Shown piece by piece: positions 1-8,282 of a DNA stretch of 64,000 bases (its first letter is position 1; each line of letters opens with the position of its first letter). The position numbers were made by a program, and so were the translations under genes. The stretch is from VRUE01 sp963720805 (GTDB taxonomy: Bacteria; Actinomycetota; Thermoleophilia; Solirubrobacterales; 70-9). The notes below the pieces were generated by a model. That model was not told the origin of the DNA. It made no database searches and saw only the letters and a program-made list of their open reading frames with translations. The stretch is taken from the NCBI GenBank assembly GCA_963720805.1, contig CAVRGT010000011.1, positions 89,623-153,622 on the forward strand, given 5' to 3'.

Positions 1-533
1 CGCAGGTGAAGCAGCCTTGGCGTGGACTGAACGACTACCAAGAGAACGGCGCCGGCGATTTCCTCGCCAACGCGATCGCCTCAGGGTCCCCGCACGTGCG
101 GGCGCTCTTCGAGACCCCGTCGGGCCGGCTCTCGCGCCGCGCGGGCGATCCTGACTCAGGGCTCGACTCGGCCGCTGCCTGGGCGGTGCGTCCCTTCCCG
201 CACCCGGCGCTCTACCCGCTCGTGCGCCGCACCTTGCTGCACTTGGCCGCGACCAGCGGGCGCTTCGGCATCGTCCCTTCCGAAGACTGGGACGGTGGCG
301 TCGACCCCTGGACGGCGCCCACCGCCTGGACCGCCTGGAGCCTCGCCGCGCTCGGCGAGCGCCGGGCGACACTGCACCTGATGGCAGAGCTGCGGCGAGC
401 GGCGACACCGTCGGACTTGCTCCCCGAGCGCGTCGACGCCAGCACCGGCACCCCCACCTCGACCACGCCCCTTGCCTGGTCCCACGCCTTCACGATCCTC
501 GCCCTGCGCCGGCTCTGGCCTGAACCAAAGTGA
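1..533 (+). CDS. GH15 family glycosidase, C-terminal end (5' partial)
   Basis: The reading frame is open at the left edge and ends at TGA 531-533, so about 177 C-terminal residues are visible. The tail PTSTTPLAWSHAFTILALRR matches the usual end of glycoside hydrolase family 15 (glucoamylase or trehalase-like) proteins, where a PLAWSHA element closes the alpha/alpha barrel. The preceding segment contains DGGVDPWTAPTAWTAWSLAALG, also barrel-like, and FGIVPSEDW. Family members hydrolyse terminal alpha-glucosidic bonds. Catalytic glutamates would lie upstream, outside the window, so substrate cannot be judged. The GTG at position 6 is probably an internal valine, not a start. The next gene is convergent. 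Confidence 0.6.
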   Translation, partial: QVKQPWRGLNDYQENGAGDFLANAIASGSPHVRALFETPSGRLSRRAGDPDSGLDSAAAWAVRPFPHPALYPLVRRTLLHLAATSGRFGIVPSEDWDGGVDPWTAPTAWTAWSLAALGERRATLHLMAELRRAATPSDLLPERVDASTGTPTSTTPLAWSHAFTILALRRLWPEPK

Positions 534-534
534 A

Positions 535-568
535 ACGCGTTACGGCTGTGAGAGATCCGTAAAACGTT
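535..568. terminator. Imperfect hairpin between convergent genes
   Basis: Just after the GH15 stop, AACGCGTTACGG and CCGTAAAACGTT form an imperfect 12-bp stem (two mismatches) around an 11-nt loop. Its position between converging genes suggests a shared terminator. There is no clear T-tract, so this is tentative. Confidence 0.35.
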
Positions 569-590
569 GCACACCCCGAGAGGGTTGCGA

Positions 591-1145
591 CTACAGCGCC
601 GCGAGTGCCAACTCAACCGCCTCGCGGGCCGACCTGGCCGGCGTCATGCCCGGCGCGTCGGCCATCCGCTCGCGCCCGTTCAGCTCCCAGCTGCGCAGGG
701 CGATCACGCTGCGGCCGATCGCCCGCGCGAAGCCGATCTCCGAGAGCGTCCCCCACTCTCCGCCGATCGCGACCACGACCTGGCCGGAGGAGACGACCGC
801 CAGGTTGCGAGCGTGGCCGATGCCCGTCGCCACCACGTGCGTGCAGAACTCGTTCGCTTCGTCCACCTCGTGCCCCGGAACGATTCCGATCGCCTCGCCA
901 CCGGCCTCTCTCGCCCCACGGCACGCAGCCTCCATCACCCCACCCATCCCGCCGCAGACCACCGTCACCCCCGCCTCGGCCAGAAGCCGCCCGACGTCCC
1001 TCGCCAGCCGCTCCACCTCGGAACCAAGCTCGGCGCCGCTTGAACCGATGACGGCGACCTGACGCCGGCGCTCGGACGGGAGAGGGTGGGCCTCACCGGA
1101 ACCTCCCTGCTGTTCGTGACGGTGAGGCCCACCCTCTCCCGTCAC
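591..1145 (-). CDS. LOG-family (TIGR00725-like, SLOG fold) protein
   Basis: The protein has 184 aa. Its Rossmann-like core begins at VAVIGSSG (about residue 30), continues with VVCGGMGGVMEAACRGA, and ends with the signature GGEWGTLSEI, a variant of the GGxGTxxE loop of the LOG/lysine-decarboxylase-like superfamily. These proteins bind nucleotides; some are cytokinin-activating phosphoribohydrolases, others are sensors, so the exact substrate is unknown. The only conventional start is GTG 1145-1143, overlapping the helicase TGA as GTGA, which implies translational coupling. That start makes the first 25 residues hairpin-encoded and unlike the family, so initiation nearer residue 28 from a non-standard codon is possible. 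Confidence 0.7.
   Translation of the reverse strand: MTGEGGPHRHEQQGGSGEAHPLPSERRRQVAVIGSSGAELGSEVERLARDVGRLLAEAGVTVVCGGMGGVMEAACRGAREAGGEAIGIVPGHEVDEANEFCTHVVATGIGHARNLAVVSSGQVVVAIGGEWGTLSEIGFARAIGRSVIALRSWELNGRERMADAPGMTPARSAREAVELALAAL
1074..1144. repeat. Long perfect inverted repeat at helicase/LOG boundary
   Basis: Positions 1075-1098 and 1120-1143 form a perfect 24-bp stem with a 21-nt loop. The outer end meets the stop codon of the helicase and the overlapping GTG of the LOG-like gene. The arm includes GGAGAGGGTGGGCCTCACC. It could terminate helicase transcription or control LOG translation. Confidence 0.85.
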
Positions 1146-3418
1146 TGCGCCCCCTTCATCAGCCTCATCAACTCCAACGCGCCGCTCTTATGCAGCGGTT
1201 CGTTGAGGTTGCCGCACTTGGGGCTCTGCACGCAGGAGGGGCAACCCGACTCGCAGGGGCACTCGTCGATCAGTCGCTCGGCGTCGCCGAGCAGGCGCTC
1301 GAACTGCTCGTAGCCGCGCAGCGTGATCCCCACCCCGCCGGGATGGCCGTCGTAGATAAAGATCGTCGAGCGGCCGGTCTGGAAGTGGACGTTGGTCGCG
1401 AGGCCGCCGATGTCCCAGCGGTCGCACATCGCAATCAGCGGCAGCACCGCGATCTGGCCGTGCTCGGTGGCGTGCAGGGCGCCGAGCAGGACGTCGGGCG
1501 GCAGCGCTCCGCTGAGCCGGTCGGGCAGCACGTACCAGAGGGCCTGGGTGGCGAACTGCTGCTCGGGCAGCTCCAGCGAGACGATGTCGAAGGGCTCCTG
1601 CTCGGAAATCGAGACCCGCTGGTAGGCGATCACCTGCTCGGTCACCGAGACCTCGCCGAAGTGCAGCTCGACCCCCGAGGTCGTGCGCTGCTCGCGCACC
1701 CGCTCGATGTAGATCTCAGTCTCCTTCTTCGGCCGCGTGTACCAGTCGCCGTCGAAGCGCGAGACGATCGCCCGCCGCCCCTGCACGTCGAGCTGCTCGA
1801 CCTCATACGAACGGCCGAGGTGGAGGTAGATCGCCCCGGGGTGGATCGTGGTGAAGGCGCGCTCGGACTCGACCAGGCCAAGCATCTCGCCCGACTCGCG
1901 CTCGATCACCGCGACCGAGTCGGGCGAGGCTGAGCGCAGCGGCACCTTGGCGGCGACGAACTCACTGCTGCGCGGCATGATCCGCCCACCCGCCTGGCGC
2001 AGCTCACCGGCGGCGATCAACCGCTGCACCCGCTCGCGCCACTGCGGCCCGAAGACCTCGGCGTCCGCCTCGCTCAGTGGCAGCTCGTAAGCCGCCGCGA
2101 CCATGTGCCGCCCGGCGATCTGCTCGCTGGCGTGGTCGAGGATCGCCGCCTCGACCGGGCGACCGATGAACTCGTCGGGGTGGCGGCAGAAGAACTGGTC
2201 GAGCGCGTCCTGGCCGGCGACGTAGACCGCCAGGCCGCGGCGCCGGCGCCCCGCCCGCCCCCACATCTGGCGCAGGCTGGCGACGGTGCCGGGGAAGGTG
2301 ACGCAGATCGCCGCGTCGAGCTCGCCGATGTCGATGCCGAGCTCGAGCGCGTCGGTGGCGACCACCGCGAGCAGCTCGCCGGCGCTCAGCCGCGCCTCGA
2401 TCTCGCGCCGTTGCTGCGGTGTGTAGCCGCCGCGGTAGGGCGCGATCCGCGCCGCCAGCTCGGGCTTGCCGCGCCGCTCCAGCGATTCGCGGGCGAAGCG
2501 CTGGATCAGCTCGATCCCGCGCCGGCTCTTCAGGAAACAAATAGTCCGCACGCCGTGGGAGACCAGCTCGGCGAGCAGGTCAGCGGCCTCCGACAGCGCC
2601 GAGCGCCGGGTCCCGGTCGCCTTGTCGATCAGCGGCGGGTTCCACATCGCGATCTCGCGCCCGGCCCGCGGCGCGCCGTCGTCGTCGATCAGCTCGAACG
2701 GCGTGCCGACCAACTCCTCGGCCAGCTCGACCGGGTTGGCGATCGTCGCCGAGGCGAGCAGGAAGCGCGGCTCCGAGCCGTAGGCGCGCGCCACCCGCCG
2801 CAGCCGCCGCAGCACGTTGGCGACGTGGGAGCCGAAGACGCCGCGATAGGTGTGGGCCTCGTCGACCACGACCCACTCGAGGTTGGCGAGGAAATCGCCC
2901 CAGCTCTTGTGGTTGGGCAGGATCCCGACGTGCAGCATGTCCGGGTTGGTGAGGACGAGGTTGTTGCGGCGGCGGATCGCCGGCCGCTCTTCCTTCGGAG
3001 TGTCGCCGTCGTAAATCGCCTCGCGCAGGCCGGGCGGGCGCAACGCCGCCAGCTTGCGAGCCTGGTCCTGGGCCAGGGCCTTGGTCGGGTAGAGGTAGAG
3101 GGCGCGGCGCTTGGGATCGCGGGCGATCCCGTCGAGCACCGGCAGGTTGAAGGCGAGGCTCTTGCCCGAGGCGGTGCCACTGGTGATCACCAGGTTCGAG
3201 TCGGCGGCCGTCCGCAGCGCTTCGCGCTGGTGCGAGTAGAGCCGCTCGACGCCACTTCGCTTCAGCGCTTCGACGAAGCCGGGATCAAGCGAGCGCGGCA
3301 GCGCCACCTCCTGCGCCCCCCGCGCCTCTTCACCGCTCTCAGCAACGATCCGCCCGTCCCTCCGCGCCGGATCCAGCGCGATTGACCAGGGCGCCCCCAA
3401 CAACGACCTCGAAGTCAC
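1142..3418 (-). CDS. DEAD/DEAH-box helicase, MrfA/YprA type with DUF1998 zinc domain
   Basis: The protein has 758 aa, a normal length for the MrfA/YprA/Hrq1-like superfamily 2 helicases. The Walker A motif GTASGKS is at residues 81-87 and the DEAH box at 186-189, followed by a helicase C domain with VATDALELGIDIG and QMWGRAGRRRRG. The C-terminal DUF1998 region has a cysteine cluster at about residues 720-735 (CPCESGCPSC), the zinc/Fe-binding site of this family. Bacillus MrfA repairs mitomycin-type lesions independently of UvrABC. The GTG start at 3418 overlaps the folP stop as GTGA, so folP, the helicase and the LOG gene look like one transcription unit. Confidence 0.9.
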   Translation of the reverse strand: MTSRSLLGAPWSIALDPARRDGRIVAESGEEARGAQEVALPRSLDPGFVEALKRSGVERLYSHQREALRTAADSNLVITSGTASGKSLAFNLPVLDGIARDPKRRALYLYPTKALAQDQARKLAALRPPGLREAIYDGDTPKEERPAIRRRNNLVLTNPDMLHVGILPNHKSWGDFLANLEWVVVDEAHTYRGVFGSHVANVLRRLRRVARAYGSEPRFLLASATIANPVELAEELVGTPFELIDDDGAPRAGREIAMWNPPLIDKATGTRRSALSEAADLLAELVSHGVRTICFLKSRRGIELIQRFARESLERRGKPELAARIAPYRGGYTPQQRREIEARLSAGELLAVVATDALELGIDIGELDAAICVTFPGTVASLRQMWGRAGRRRRGLAVYVAGQDALDQFFCRHPDEFIGRPVEAAILDHASEQIAGRHMVAAAYELPLSEADAEVFGPQWRERVQRLIAAGELRQAGGRIMPRSSEFVAAKVPLRSASPDSVAVIERESGEMLGLVESERAFTTIHPGAIYLHLGRSYEVEQLDVQGRRAIVSRFDGDWYTRPKKETEIYIERVREQRTTSGVELHFGEVSVTEQVIAYQRVSISEQEPFDIVSLELPEQQFATQALWYVLPDRLSGALPPDVLLGALHATEHGQIAVLPLIAMCDRWDIGGLATNVHFQTGRSTIFIYDGHPGGVGITLRGYEQFERLLGDAERLIDECPCESGCPSCVQSPKCGNLNEPLHKSGALELMRLMKGAQ

Positions 3419-4317
3419 CCGGCACCCTCCGGCGGGGGCCGACGGGACTCAAACGTGTCGATATGTCCCGAAATCGGCCCATCGACCCCGTTGCGGATCG
3501 CGCTGGCGATACGCATCGCTTGCAGCGAGCTGCGGTCGTGGATGCGCAGGACGTCGGCGCCGGCGCGCACCGCCAGGGCGACCGCGGCGACCGTCCCCCA
3601 CTCGCGCTCGCTCGCCGGCAGCCGCTCCTCCCAGGAGCCGGCGACGACGGCGCCGATGAAGTCCTTGCGCGAGAGCGAGACGTAGAGCGGCAGGCCGAGC
3701 GCGGCGAGCTCGGGCAGGCGCCGCAGGATCTCCAGGTCCTGCTCGGTGGTCAAGTCGAAGTCGAGTCCGGGATCGATCGCGATCTGCTCCTCGTCGACGC
3801 CAAGCTCGCGAGCGCGCTCGACTCTCCCCCCAAACCACTCGACCAGGTGCGCGACCACGTCGCCGTACTCAGGCGCCGGCCGGTCGACCCGCGGCGGTCC
3901 CTCGATGTGCATCAGCACGTAGCCGCAGCCCGTCTCGGCGACCAGCTCGAACATCTCCTCCGAGCCGCCGGAGATGTCGTTGACCGCGCCCGCACCCGCC
4001 TCCAGCGCCGCCCGCGCCACCTCGACCGAGAAGGTGTCGGCCGAGATCGGCACCCCCGCGCCCGCCATCCCCTCGATCGCCGGTACCAGCGCCGCGGCCT
4101 CGACCTCCGGCGAAACCGGCGGCCCCGCTTTTGCCGCCACCGCGCCCACATCGAGCATGTCGAACCCTGCCTCGACCAGCGCCAACCCGTCGGCAATCGC
4201 CTGCTCCGGGGTGCCACTGCGCGCCCCCTCGAACATCGAGTCGGCGGTGACGTTGACGATCCCGGCGGCCAGCGGCTGGGCCAGGTCGAGGCTGCGATCG
4301 GCGAGGCGCCAGCTCAT
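3415..4317 (-). CDS. folP: Dihydropteroate synthase
   Basis: The TIM-barrel enzyme joins p-aminobenzoate to 6-hydroxymethyl-dihydropterin diphosphate in folate synthesis. Family signatures are GIVNVTADSMFEG near the N-terminus, the second-strand ISADTFSVEVARAALEAGA, NDISGG, and the C-terminal VLRIHD element. In the usual motif the first block reads NVTPDSFSDGG, so an alanine and methionine are unusual here, although NVT.DS is kept. I chose ATG 4317 (MSWRLADRS) over ATG 4347 because it matches the family N-terminus and clears the divergent gene at 4341. Its stop overlaps the helicase start by 4 nt. The promoter must lie in or next to the short gap before the HAD gene. Confidence 0.88.
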   Translation of the reverse strand: MSWRLADRSLDLAQPLAAGIVNVTADSMFEGARSGTPEQAIADGLALVEAGFDMLDVGAVAAKAGPPVSPEVEAAALVPAIEGMAGAGVPISADTFSVEVARAALEAGAGAVNDISGGSEEMFELVAETGCGYVLMHIEGPPRVDRPAPEYGDVVAHLVEWFGGRVERARELGVDEEQIAIDPGLDFDLTTEQDLEILRRLPELAALGLPLYVSLSRKDFIGAVVAGSWEERLPASEREWGTVAAVALAVRAGADVLRIHDRSSLQAMRIASAIRNGVDGPISGHIDTFESRRPPPEGAG

Positions 4318-4340
4318 CCGGCTACCGTAGCGACCCACCG

Positions 4341-5156
4341 ATGGCACTGAGCTGCGTTTACACCGACCTCGACGGCACCCTGCTCGGCAAGGGCAGCTCG
4401 CTCTTCCGCGATGCCGAGGGCGGCTTCTCGCTGGCCCAGTCGCGCGGGCTGGAGGCCTGTCACCGGGCCGGGGTCGAGGTCGTGATCATGTCCGGCCGCC
4501 GCGAGCCCCAGGTCCACGAGGCCGCCCGCCTGATGGGCCAGACCTCCTACATCTACGAGGCCGGTTGCGCCTTCGCGATCGAGGGCGAGACGACCCTGCT
4601 GACCGGCGACCTCGTCCCCGACTCCGACGGCACGGTCTACGAGAAGATCGAGGCTCGCGGCATTCCCAAGCTGCTCTTTGCCCACTTCGACGGGCGGCTC
4701 GAGTACCACGCCCCCTGGCACCACGGCCGCGTCCTCTCCCACCTCTTCCGCGGCAAGGTCGACGTCGCCGAGGCCAACGACCTGCTCGGCCGCGAGGGCC
4801 ACGGCGACCTGCGCCTGCTCGACAACGGCGCGATCGGTCGCGAGATGCCCACCGTCGAGGGCCCCACCCACGCCTACCACCTGGTCCCCAAGCTGGTCAG
4901 CAAGGCCGGCGCCGTCGCCGCCCACGCCCGCGCCCGCGGCTACGACCCCGCCGAGTGCATCGCCGTCGGCGACTCGGTCGAGGATCTCGAGGTCGCCGCC
5001 GCGGTCGGCCGCTTCTTCGTCGTCGCCAACGGGCCCGAGCGCGACCCCGGCCTGCGCGCCTCACTCGGCGCCTGGGACAACGCCACGGTCACCGAGGGAG
5101 CGATGGGCGACGGCTTCTACGAGGCGGTCGTCTCGACCCTGGTCGAGCGCCGCTGA
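4341..5156 (+). CDS. HAD-superfamily hydrolase (Cof/MPGP-like phosphatase)
   Basis: The 271-aa protein begins with the HAD motif I DLDGTLL, with both nucleophile and acid/base aspartates present. Motif II is the serine in IMSGRRE, and motif IV is GDSVEDLEVAAAVG near residue 215, with a lysine (KLVSKAG) before it. The inserted cap between motifs II and III is of the C2 type seen in Cof and mannosyl-3-phosphoglycerate phosphatases. The substrate is a phosphorylated metabolite that cannot be named from sequence. It is divergent from folP with 23 bp between starts and converges on hipA with only 3 bp between stops. Confidence 0.8.
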   Translation: MALSCVYTDLDGTLLGKGSSLFRDAEGGFSLAQSRGLEACHRAGVEVVIMSGRREPQVHEAARLMGQTSYIYEAGCAFAIEGETTLLTGDLVPDSDGTVYEKIEARGIPKLLFAHFDGRLEYHAPWHHGRVLSHLFRGKVDVAEANDLLGREGHGDLRLLDNGAIGREMPTVEGPTHAYHLVPKLVSKAGAVAAHARARGYDPAECIAVGDSVEDLEVAAAVGRFFVVANGPERDPGLRASLGAWDNATVTEGAMGDGFYEAVVSTLVERR

Positions 5157-5159
5157 GGA

Positions 5160-6425
5160 TCAGCGGTAGCCCTCGAGGGCATAGGCATTGAGGAACTGCC
5201 GACGCCAGAAGTAAGTGCGCTCAACCTCGCTCAGCCGCGCCTGCTCACAGACCTCCGGCCACTCCGCCTCGATCGTCTCGATCTGGCGGTCGATGATCTG
5301 GCGAGCCTCGGCCTCGTTGAGGAGATAGGTAGGCGCCGCCTCGACGCAGCCGCTCAGCTGGCTCAGCCTGAACCCGTCGGGCGAAATCATCATCCCCTGC
5401 GAGGCGACCCCGCCACTGCGCGGCTGCGGGCAGATGTCATAGGCGGGCGTCAGCACCAGCGCCTCGCCGTCCCAGAAGGCGGCGTGGTTGCGGGCGTGGT
5501 CGTCGGTGTTGCCAACGAGGATGTTGAAGACGATCCGGCCGAAGAGCTCACGCAACGTCGCCCGCGGCTCGCGGAAGCGTTCGCGCACGATCTGAGCGAG
5601 ATCGGCGTAGCTGGCGTAGCGCGCCGCCATCTCATCGAGCTCGAGCATGGTCAGGGCCGAGACGATCGCCCGGCGGGTCTCCCCATCCGCTCCGCCGACG
5701 CGGTCGAAGCGCTCAACCAAGAGCACGTCTTTGCCCAGCGAGCTGGTCAGCTCAACGGCGGCGACATCGAGGCCGACGCGAGCAGCCAGCCGCATCGCGA
5801 CGAACTCTCCCTTGACCAGGGAGTAGGTATCGGTCGTCGAGGAGAACTTGGCGATCAGCCTCCGCCCCCGATCGGCGATCAACGCCTTCGGGCGGGCGCC
5901 GCCGACGGAACTTCCGTGGAGCAGGGCTCGATCCAGGCCTGCCGAGAGGGGTTTCTTTTCGTCGACCAAGCGCGCGGCCTCCTGCAGTTCCTCCAGGGAG
6001 GCTTCGTCTTTTCCCCGCGCGAGATAGTCCGCGGGGGACAGTTGGAAGTCGAGTGCTCCGATCCGATCGGAGCTGGATTCGAGCATGTAGGTCAGCGGGC
6101 CGAAGACCGCCGAATCCGCCGGATCGGCCCCGGCGCCGAGCAGACGATTCATCACCACGCGTTGCCCCCAGGCATCGGGCATCCCATCGTTGATGCAGCC
6201 GGCCAGCGTCAACGTGTCCAGTGGGGCGATCAAGCCCGGCCGCAGCGGCAGCTCCGGCAGGTAGAGCGGGATCGCGGTGGCGCGCTCGAGGTAGCTCTGC
6301 CCGTAGTTGAAGTTGACCAGATCGCCGGTGACGTGGACTCGGCCCGCGACGACTGGCTCCGTCGTCCCCGGCAACCAGGTCCAGACATAGGCCTCGTCCG
6401 GATCCGGCCCGAGCTCAGAACTCAT
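5160..6425 (-). CDS. hipA: HipA-family serine/threonine kinase toxin
   Basis: The protein has 421 aa, close to the typical HipA length. The N-subdomain is followed by the glycine-rich nucleotide-binding loop SSVGGARPK (172-180) and IAKFSS, the conserved K193-bearing strand. The catalytic loop LVGNTDDHARNHAAFWDG spans 303-320 (D309 as base) and the metal-binding aspartate is D330 in TPAYD. HipA kinases phosphorylate tRNA synthetases such as GltX and stop growth; the actual target here is unknown. All key residues are intact. The ATG overlaps the upstream hipB stop by 11 nt, the normal antitoxin-first arrangement of HipBA operons. Confidence 0.88.
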   Translation of the reverse strand: MSSELGPDPDEAYVWTWLPGTTEPVVAGRVHVTGDLVNFNYGQSYLERATAIPLYLPELPLRPGLIAPLDTLTLAGCINDGMPDAWGQRVVMNRLLGAGADPADSAVFGPLTYMLESSSDRIGALDFQLSPADYLARGKDEASLEELQEAARLVDEKKPLSAGLDRALLHGSSVGGARPKALIADRGRRLIAKFSSTTDTYSLVKGEFVAMRLAARVGLDVAAVELTSSLGKDVLLVERFDRVGGADGETRRAIVSALTMLELDEMAARYASYADLAQIVRERFREPRATLRELFGRIVFNILVGNTDDHARNHAAFWDGEALVLTPAYDICPQPRSGGVASQGMMISPDGFRLSQLSGCVEAAPTYLLNEAEARQIIDRQIETIEAEWPEVCEQARLSEVERTYFWRRQFLNAYALEGYR

Positions 6426-6747
6426 CCTTCAGATCCTCCTTACGAGGCCGCACCCGCTCTGTCAGCAACGTACTGCGGGCCCGGGTGCGGTCGAGGTCGA
6501 GGGCCAGTCGCGAGCGATCAGCGTGAAACAGGGGGACGCCGACCAGCGCCGCGGTCTCGAAGACCGTGCCAAGACGAACGCTCAGATCGCCCCGCTCGAT
6601 CTTGATCAGAGTGCCCGGTGTGATTCCCGCCCGCTCGGCGAGCTCACGCTGGGACCAGCGGCGACCGCGACGGGCGGCGCGAATTTGCTCCCCGAGCAGC
6701 TCCGCAGCCTCGGTCGCGTAGGGGGAATACGCTCTTGCCCTCTTCAT
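6415..6747 (-). CDS. hipB: HipB-like XRE antitoxin
   Basis: This 110-aa protein has a helix-turn-helix of the XRE class at about residues 33-52 (SQRELAERAGITPGTLIKIE). It would bind and neutralise HipA and repress its own promoter. ATG 6747 (MKRARAYSPY) is chosen because the frame upstream runs into an unrelated gene on the other strand and the segment before the ATG is AT-rich promoter-like DNA. The C-terminal tail (RPRKEDLKDEF) overlaps the hipA start. The region upstream, rich in TATTTCGAATAT-like sequence, is the likely operator. Confidence 0.85.
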   Translation of the reverse strand: MKRARAYSPYATEAAELLGEQIRAARRGRRWSQRELAERAGITPGTLIKIERGDLSVRLGTVFETAALVGVPLFHADRSRLALDLDRTRARSTLLTERVRPRKEDLKDEF

Positions 6748-6858
6748 GTTCTTCAATATAACAAATTTTAGAGCTATTAGCTTCGATATTTCGAATATAT
6801 AGATGGTTGGGCTGGCACAATAGGGGGCCTTATTCGGTGGATAGCTAGTATCGGGCCA
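6748..6858. promoter_or_regulatory. AT-rich divergent promoter of hipBA and dtxR-type gene
   Basis: This 111-bp gap is strikingly AT-rich for the window. It contains near-palindromes (GATATTTCGAATATAT around 6784-6799, and AGCTATTAGCT around 6772-6782). HipB-family antitoxins repress through palindromic operators, so these are candidates. No canonical DtxR 19-bp box was seen. Confidence 0.5.
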
Positions 6859-7566
6859 ATGGAGCAGGCAACAGTCGCCGAGCAGGAGTACCTGGAGATC
6901 ATGTTCTGGCTCGAGGAGGCCGGGCTGCCGATGACGGGCGCCAACATCGCCCGCGCGATGCAGCTCTCGCCGCCGACCGTGCACGAGATGATCGGCCGGC
7001 TCAGCGACGACGGCTACGTCGCGCGCAAGCCCGACAAGTCGCTCGAATTCACCGCGTCGGGCCGCGAGCACGCCAGTCACATCGTCCGCCGCCACCGCAT
7101 GATCGAGCGCTTCCTCACCGACGTGCTGGGCATTCCCTGGGACGAGGTGCACGAGGAGGCCGAGCGGATCGAGCACGCGATGTCGCCGGTGCTGGAGGAG
7201 CGCATGCGCGCCGCGATCGGCGACGCCACCACCTGCCCCCACGGCCACCCGATCGTCGAGGGCGCCCGCGAGCAGGGCGCCCTGCTCTCCGACGTCGAGC
7301 CCGGCGCCAAGGTCCACGTCCTGCGCTTCGAGAACGAGGCCGAGGAGCTGCTCCACTACCTCAAGGACGCGGGCCTGTACCCCGGCCTGGAGGGCAGCGT
7401 GCAGAGCTCCGGCGAGGAGGGCGTCACGATTGCCTCCGCCGAGGGCACGCACCAGGTCTCACGCAGCGTCGCCGAGACCGTCTCGGTCCGCGCCGACCCG
7501 GCGCCGCCGCCGCGGGCGACGATCCCCGAGCAGCTCGTGCTGTCTTCTGACCGTTACGGCCGCTAG
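6859..7566 (+). CDS. DtxR/MntR-family metal-dependent transcriptional regulator
   Basis: The 235-aa protein has the DtxR layout: winged HTH at about residues 5-60 (MTGANIARAMQLSPPTVHEM), the metal-binding dimerisation domain at about 62-140 with RHRMIERFLTDVLG, EEAERIEHAMS and CPHGHPI, then a FeoA/SH3-like C-terminal domain. DtxR, IdeR and MntR use Fe(II) or Mn(II) to repress metal uptake and to control storage genes. The residues H79, E83, H98, C and H of CPHGHPI fit the usual metal sites. The gene lies next to a sigma/anti-sigma pair and two ferritin-like genes, which suggests iron or oxidative-stress control, but no operator was identified. Confidence 0.88.
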   Translation: MEQATVAEQEYLEIMFWLEEAGLPMTGANIARAMQLSPPTVHEMIGRLSDDGYVARKPDKSLEFTASGREHASHIVRRHRMIERFLTDVLGIPWDEVHEEAERIEHAMSPVLEERMRAAIGDATTCPHGHPIVEGAREQGALLSDVEPGAKVHVLRFENEAEELLHYLKDAGLYPGLEGSVQSSGEEGVTIASAEGTHQVSRSVAETVSVRADPAPPPRATIPEQLVLSSDRYGR

Positions 7567-7583
7567 GCCGAGCGCCGCCCCAC

Positions 7584-8282
7584 CTACTGCGGAATCGACA
7601 CGCTGACGATCGGCGGCGAGGTCGGCTGCACGCTGCCGCCACGCGGCTCCGCGGTGACCATCACGGTGTTGACGCCTTCCATGTCGTCGATCGTGGCCGA
7701 GGCGGTGCCGTCCTGATTGGGCACGAAGAGGGTTTTTGCCGAGACCACCTGTTTGCCGCGCTGGACCCAGGCCTGCAGGACCTTGTCGGGCGGCAGTTGG
7801 TGGAGGTTGGTCAGATGCAGCGTGCCGGAGCTTCCCTCCCGCACCACCTGGGCGATGACACCCGGCGAGTGGCCTTCGACCACCGTGGTCGTCTTGGCGC
7901 CACCCTCGTTCGAGCCACCACCCGTCCCGATCGCGTAGGCCCCAATCCCCGCCACTACGAGCACCAGGGCGACCAAGCCCGCGACCGGGCGCAGGCTCCA
8001 GCCAGCGATGCGCCAGCGGCGCGCGCGGCGCGGCGCGGCGGCCCCCTCGGCCTCGGAGCGAACCTGCTCCATCAGCCTCCCGCGCAACTCGCGCGGCGGC
8101 TCGACCCGCTGCACCGACTCGGGCAGCAGCTGCACCGCCGGGCGCAGCCACTCGAGCTCGGTCCGGCACTCCTCGCAGCCGGCCAGGTGGCGTTCCAGCC
8201 CGGCCGCCTCGCCGGGCTCCAGCGCGCCCAGCAGGAAGGCCGCCAGCTCGTCGCGATGGCGCTCGTGTCCGTTCTCGCTCAT
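7584..8282 (-). CDS. Anti-sigma factor, RskA-type, membrane-anchored
   Basis: The protein has 232 aa in three parts. The N-terminal zinc-binding anti-sigma domain carries H-x3-C-x2-C in ERHLAGCEEC (about residues 29-38). A single membrane span lies at about 100-122 (VAGLVALVLVVAGIGAYAIG). The extracytoplasmic RskA C-terminal domain ends in VSVSIPQ. It should hold the cognate sigma factor at the membrane until proteolysis. Its start overlaps the sigma gene stop by 4 nt, the standard coupled arrangement. The convergent dtxR-type gene ends 17 bp away. Confidence 0.88.
   Translation of the reverse strand: MSENGHERHRDELAAFLLGALEPGEAAGLERHLAGCEECRTELEWLRPAVQLLPESVQRVEPPRELRGRLMEQVRSEAEGAAAPRRARRWRIAGWSLRPVAGLVALVLVVAGIGAYAIGTGGGSNEGGAKTTTVVEGHSPGVIAQVVREGSSGTLHLTNLHQLPPDKVLQAWVQRGKQVVSAKTLFVPNQDGTASATIDDMEGVNTVMVTAEPRGGSVQPTSPPIVSVSIPQ

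Noticed and set aside
6748..7452. N-terminal extension of the hipB frame up to 7452
   Set aside because: This part is antisense to the DtxR-type gene and crosses the AT-rich promoter; the HTH protein clearly begins at ATG 6747.
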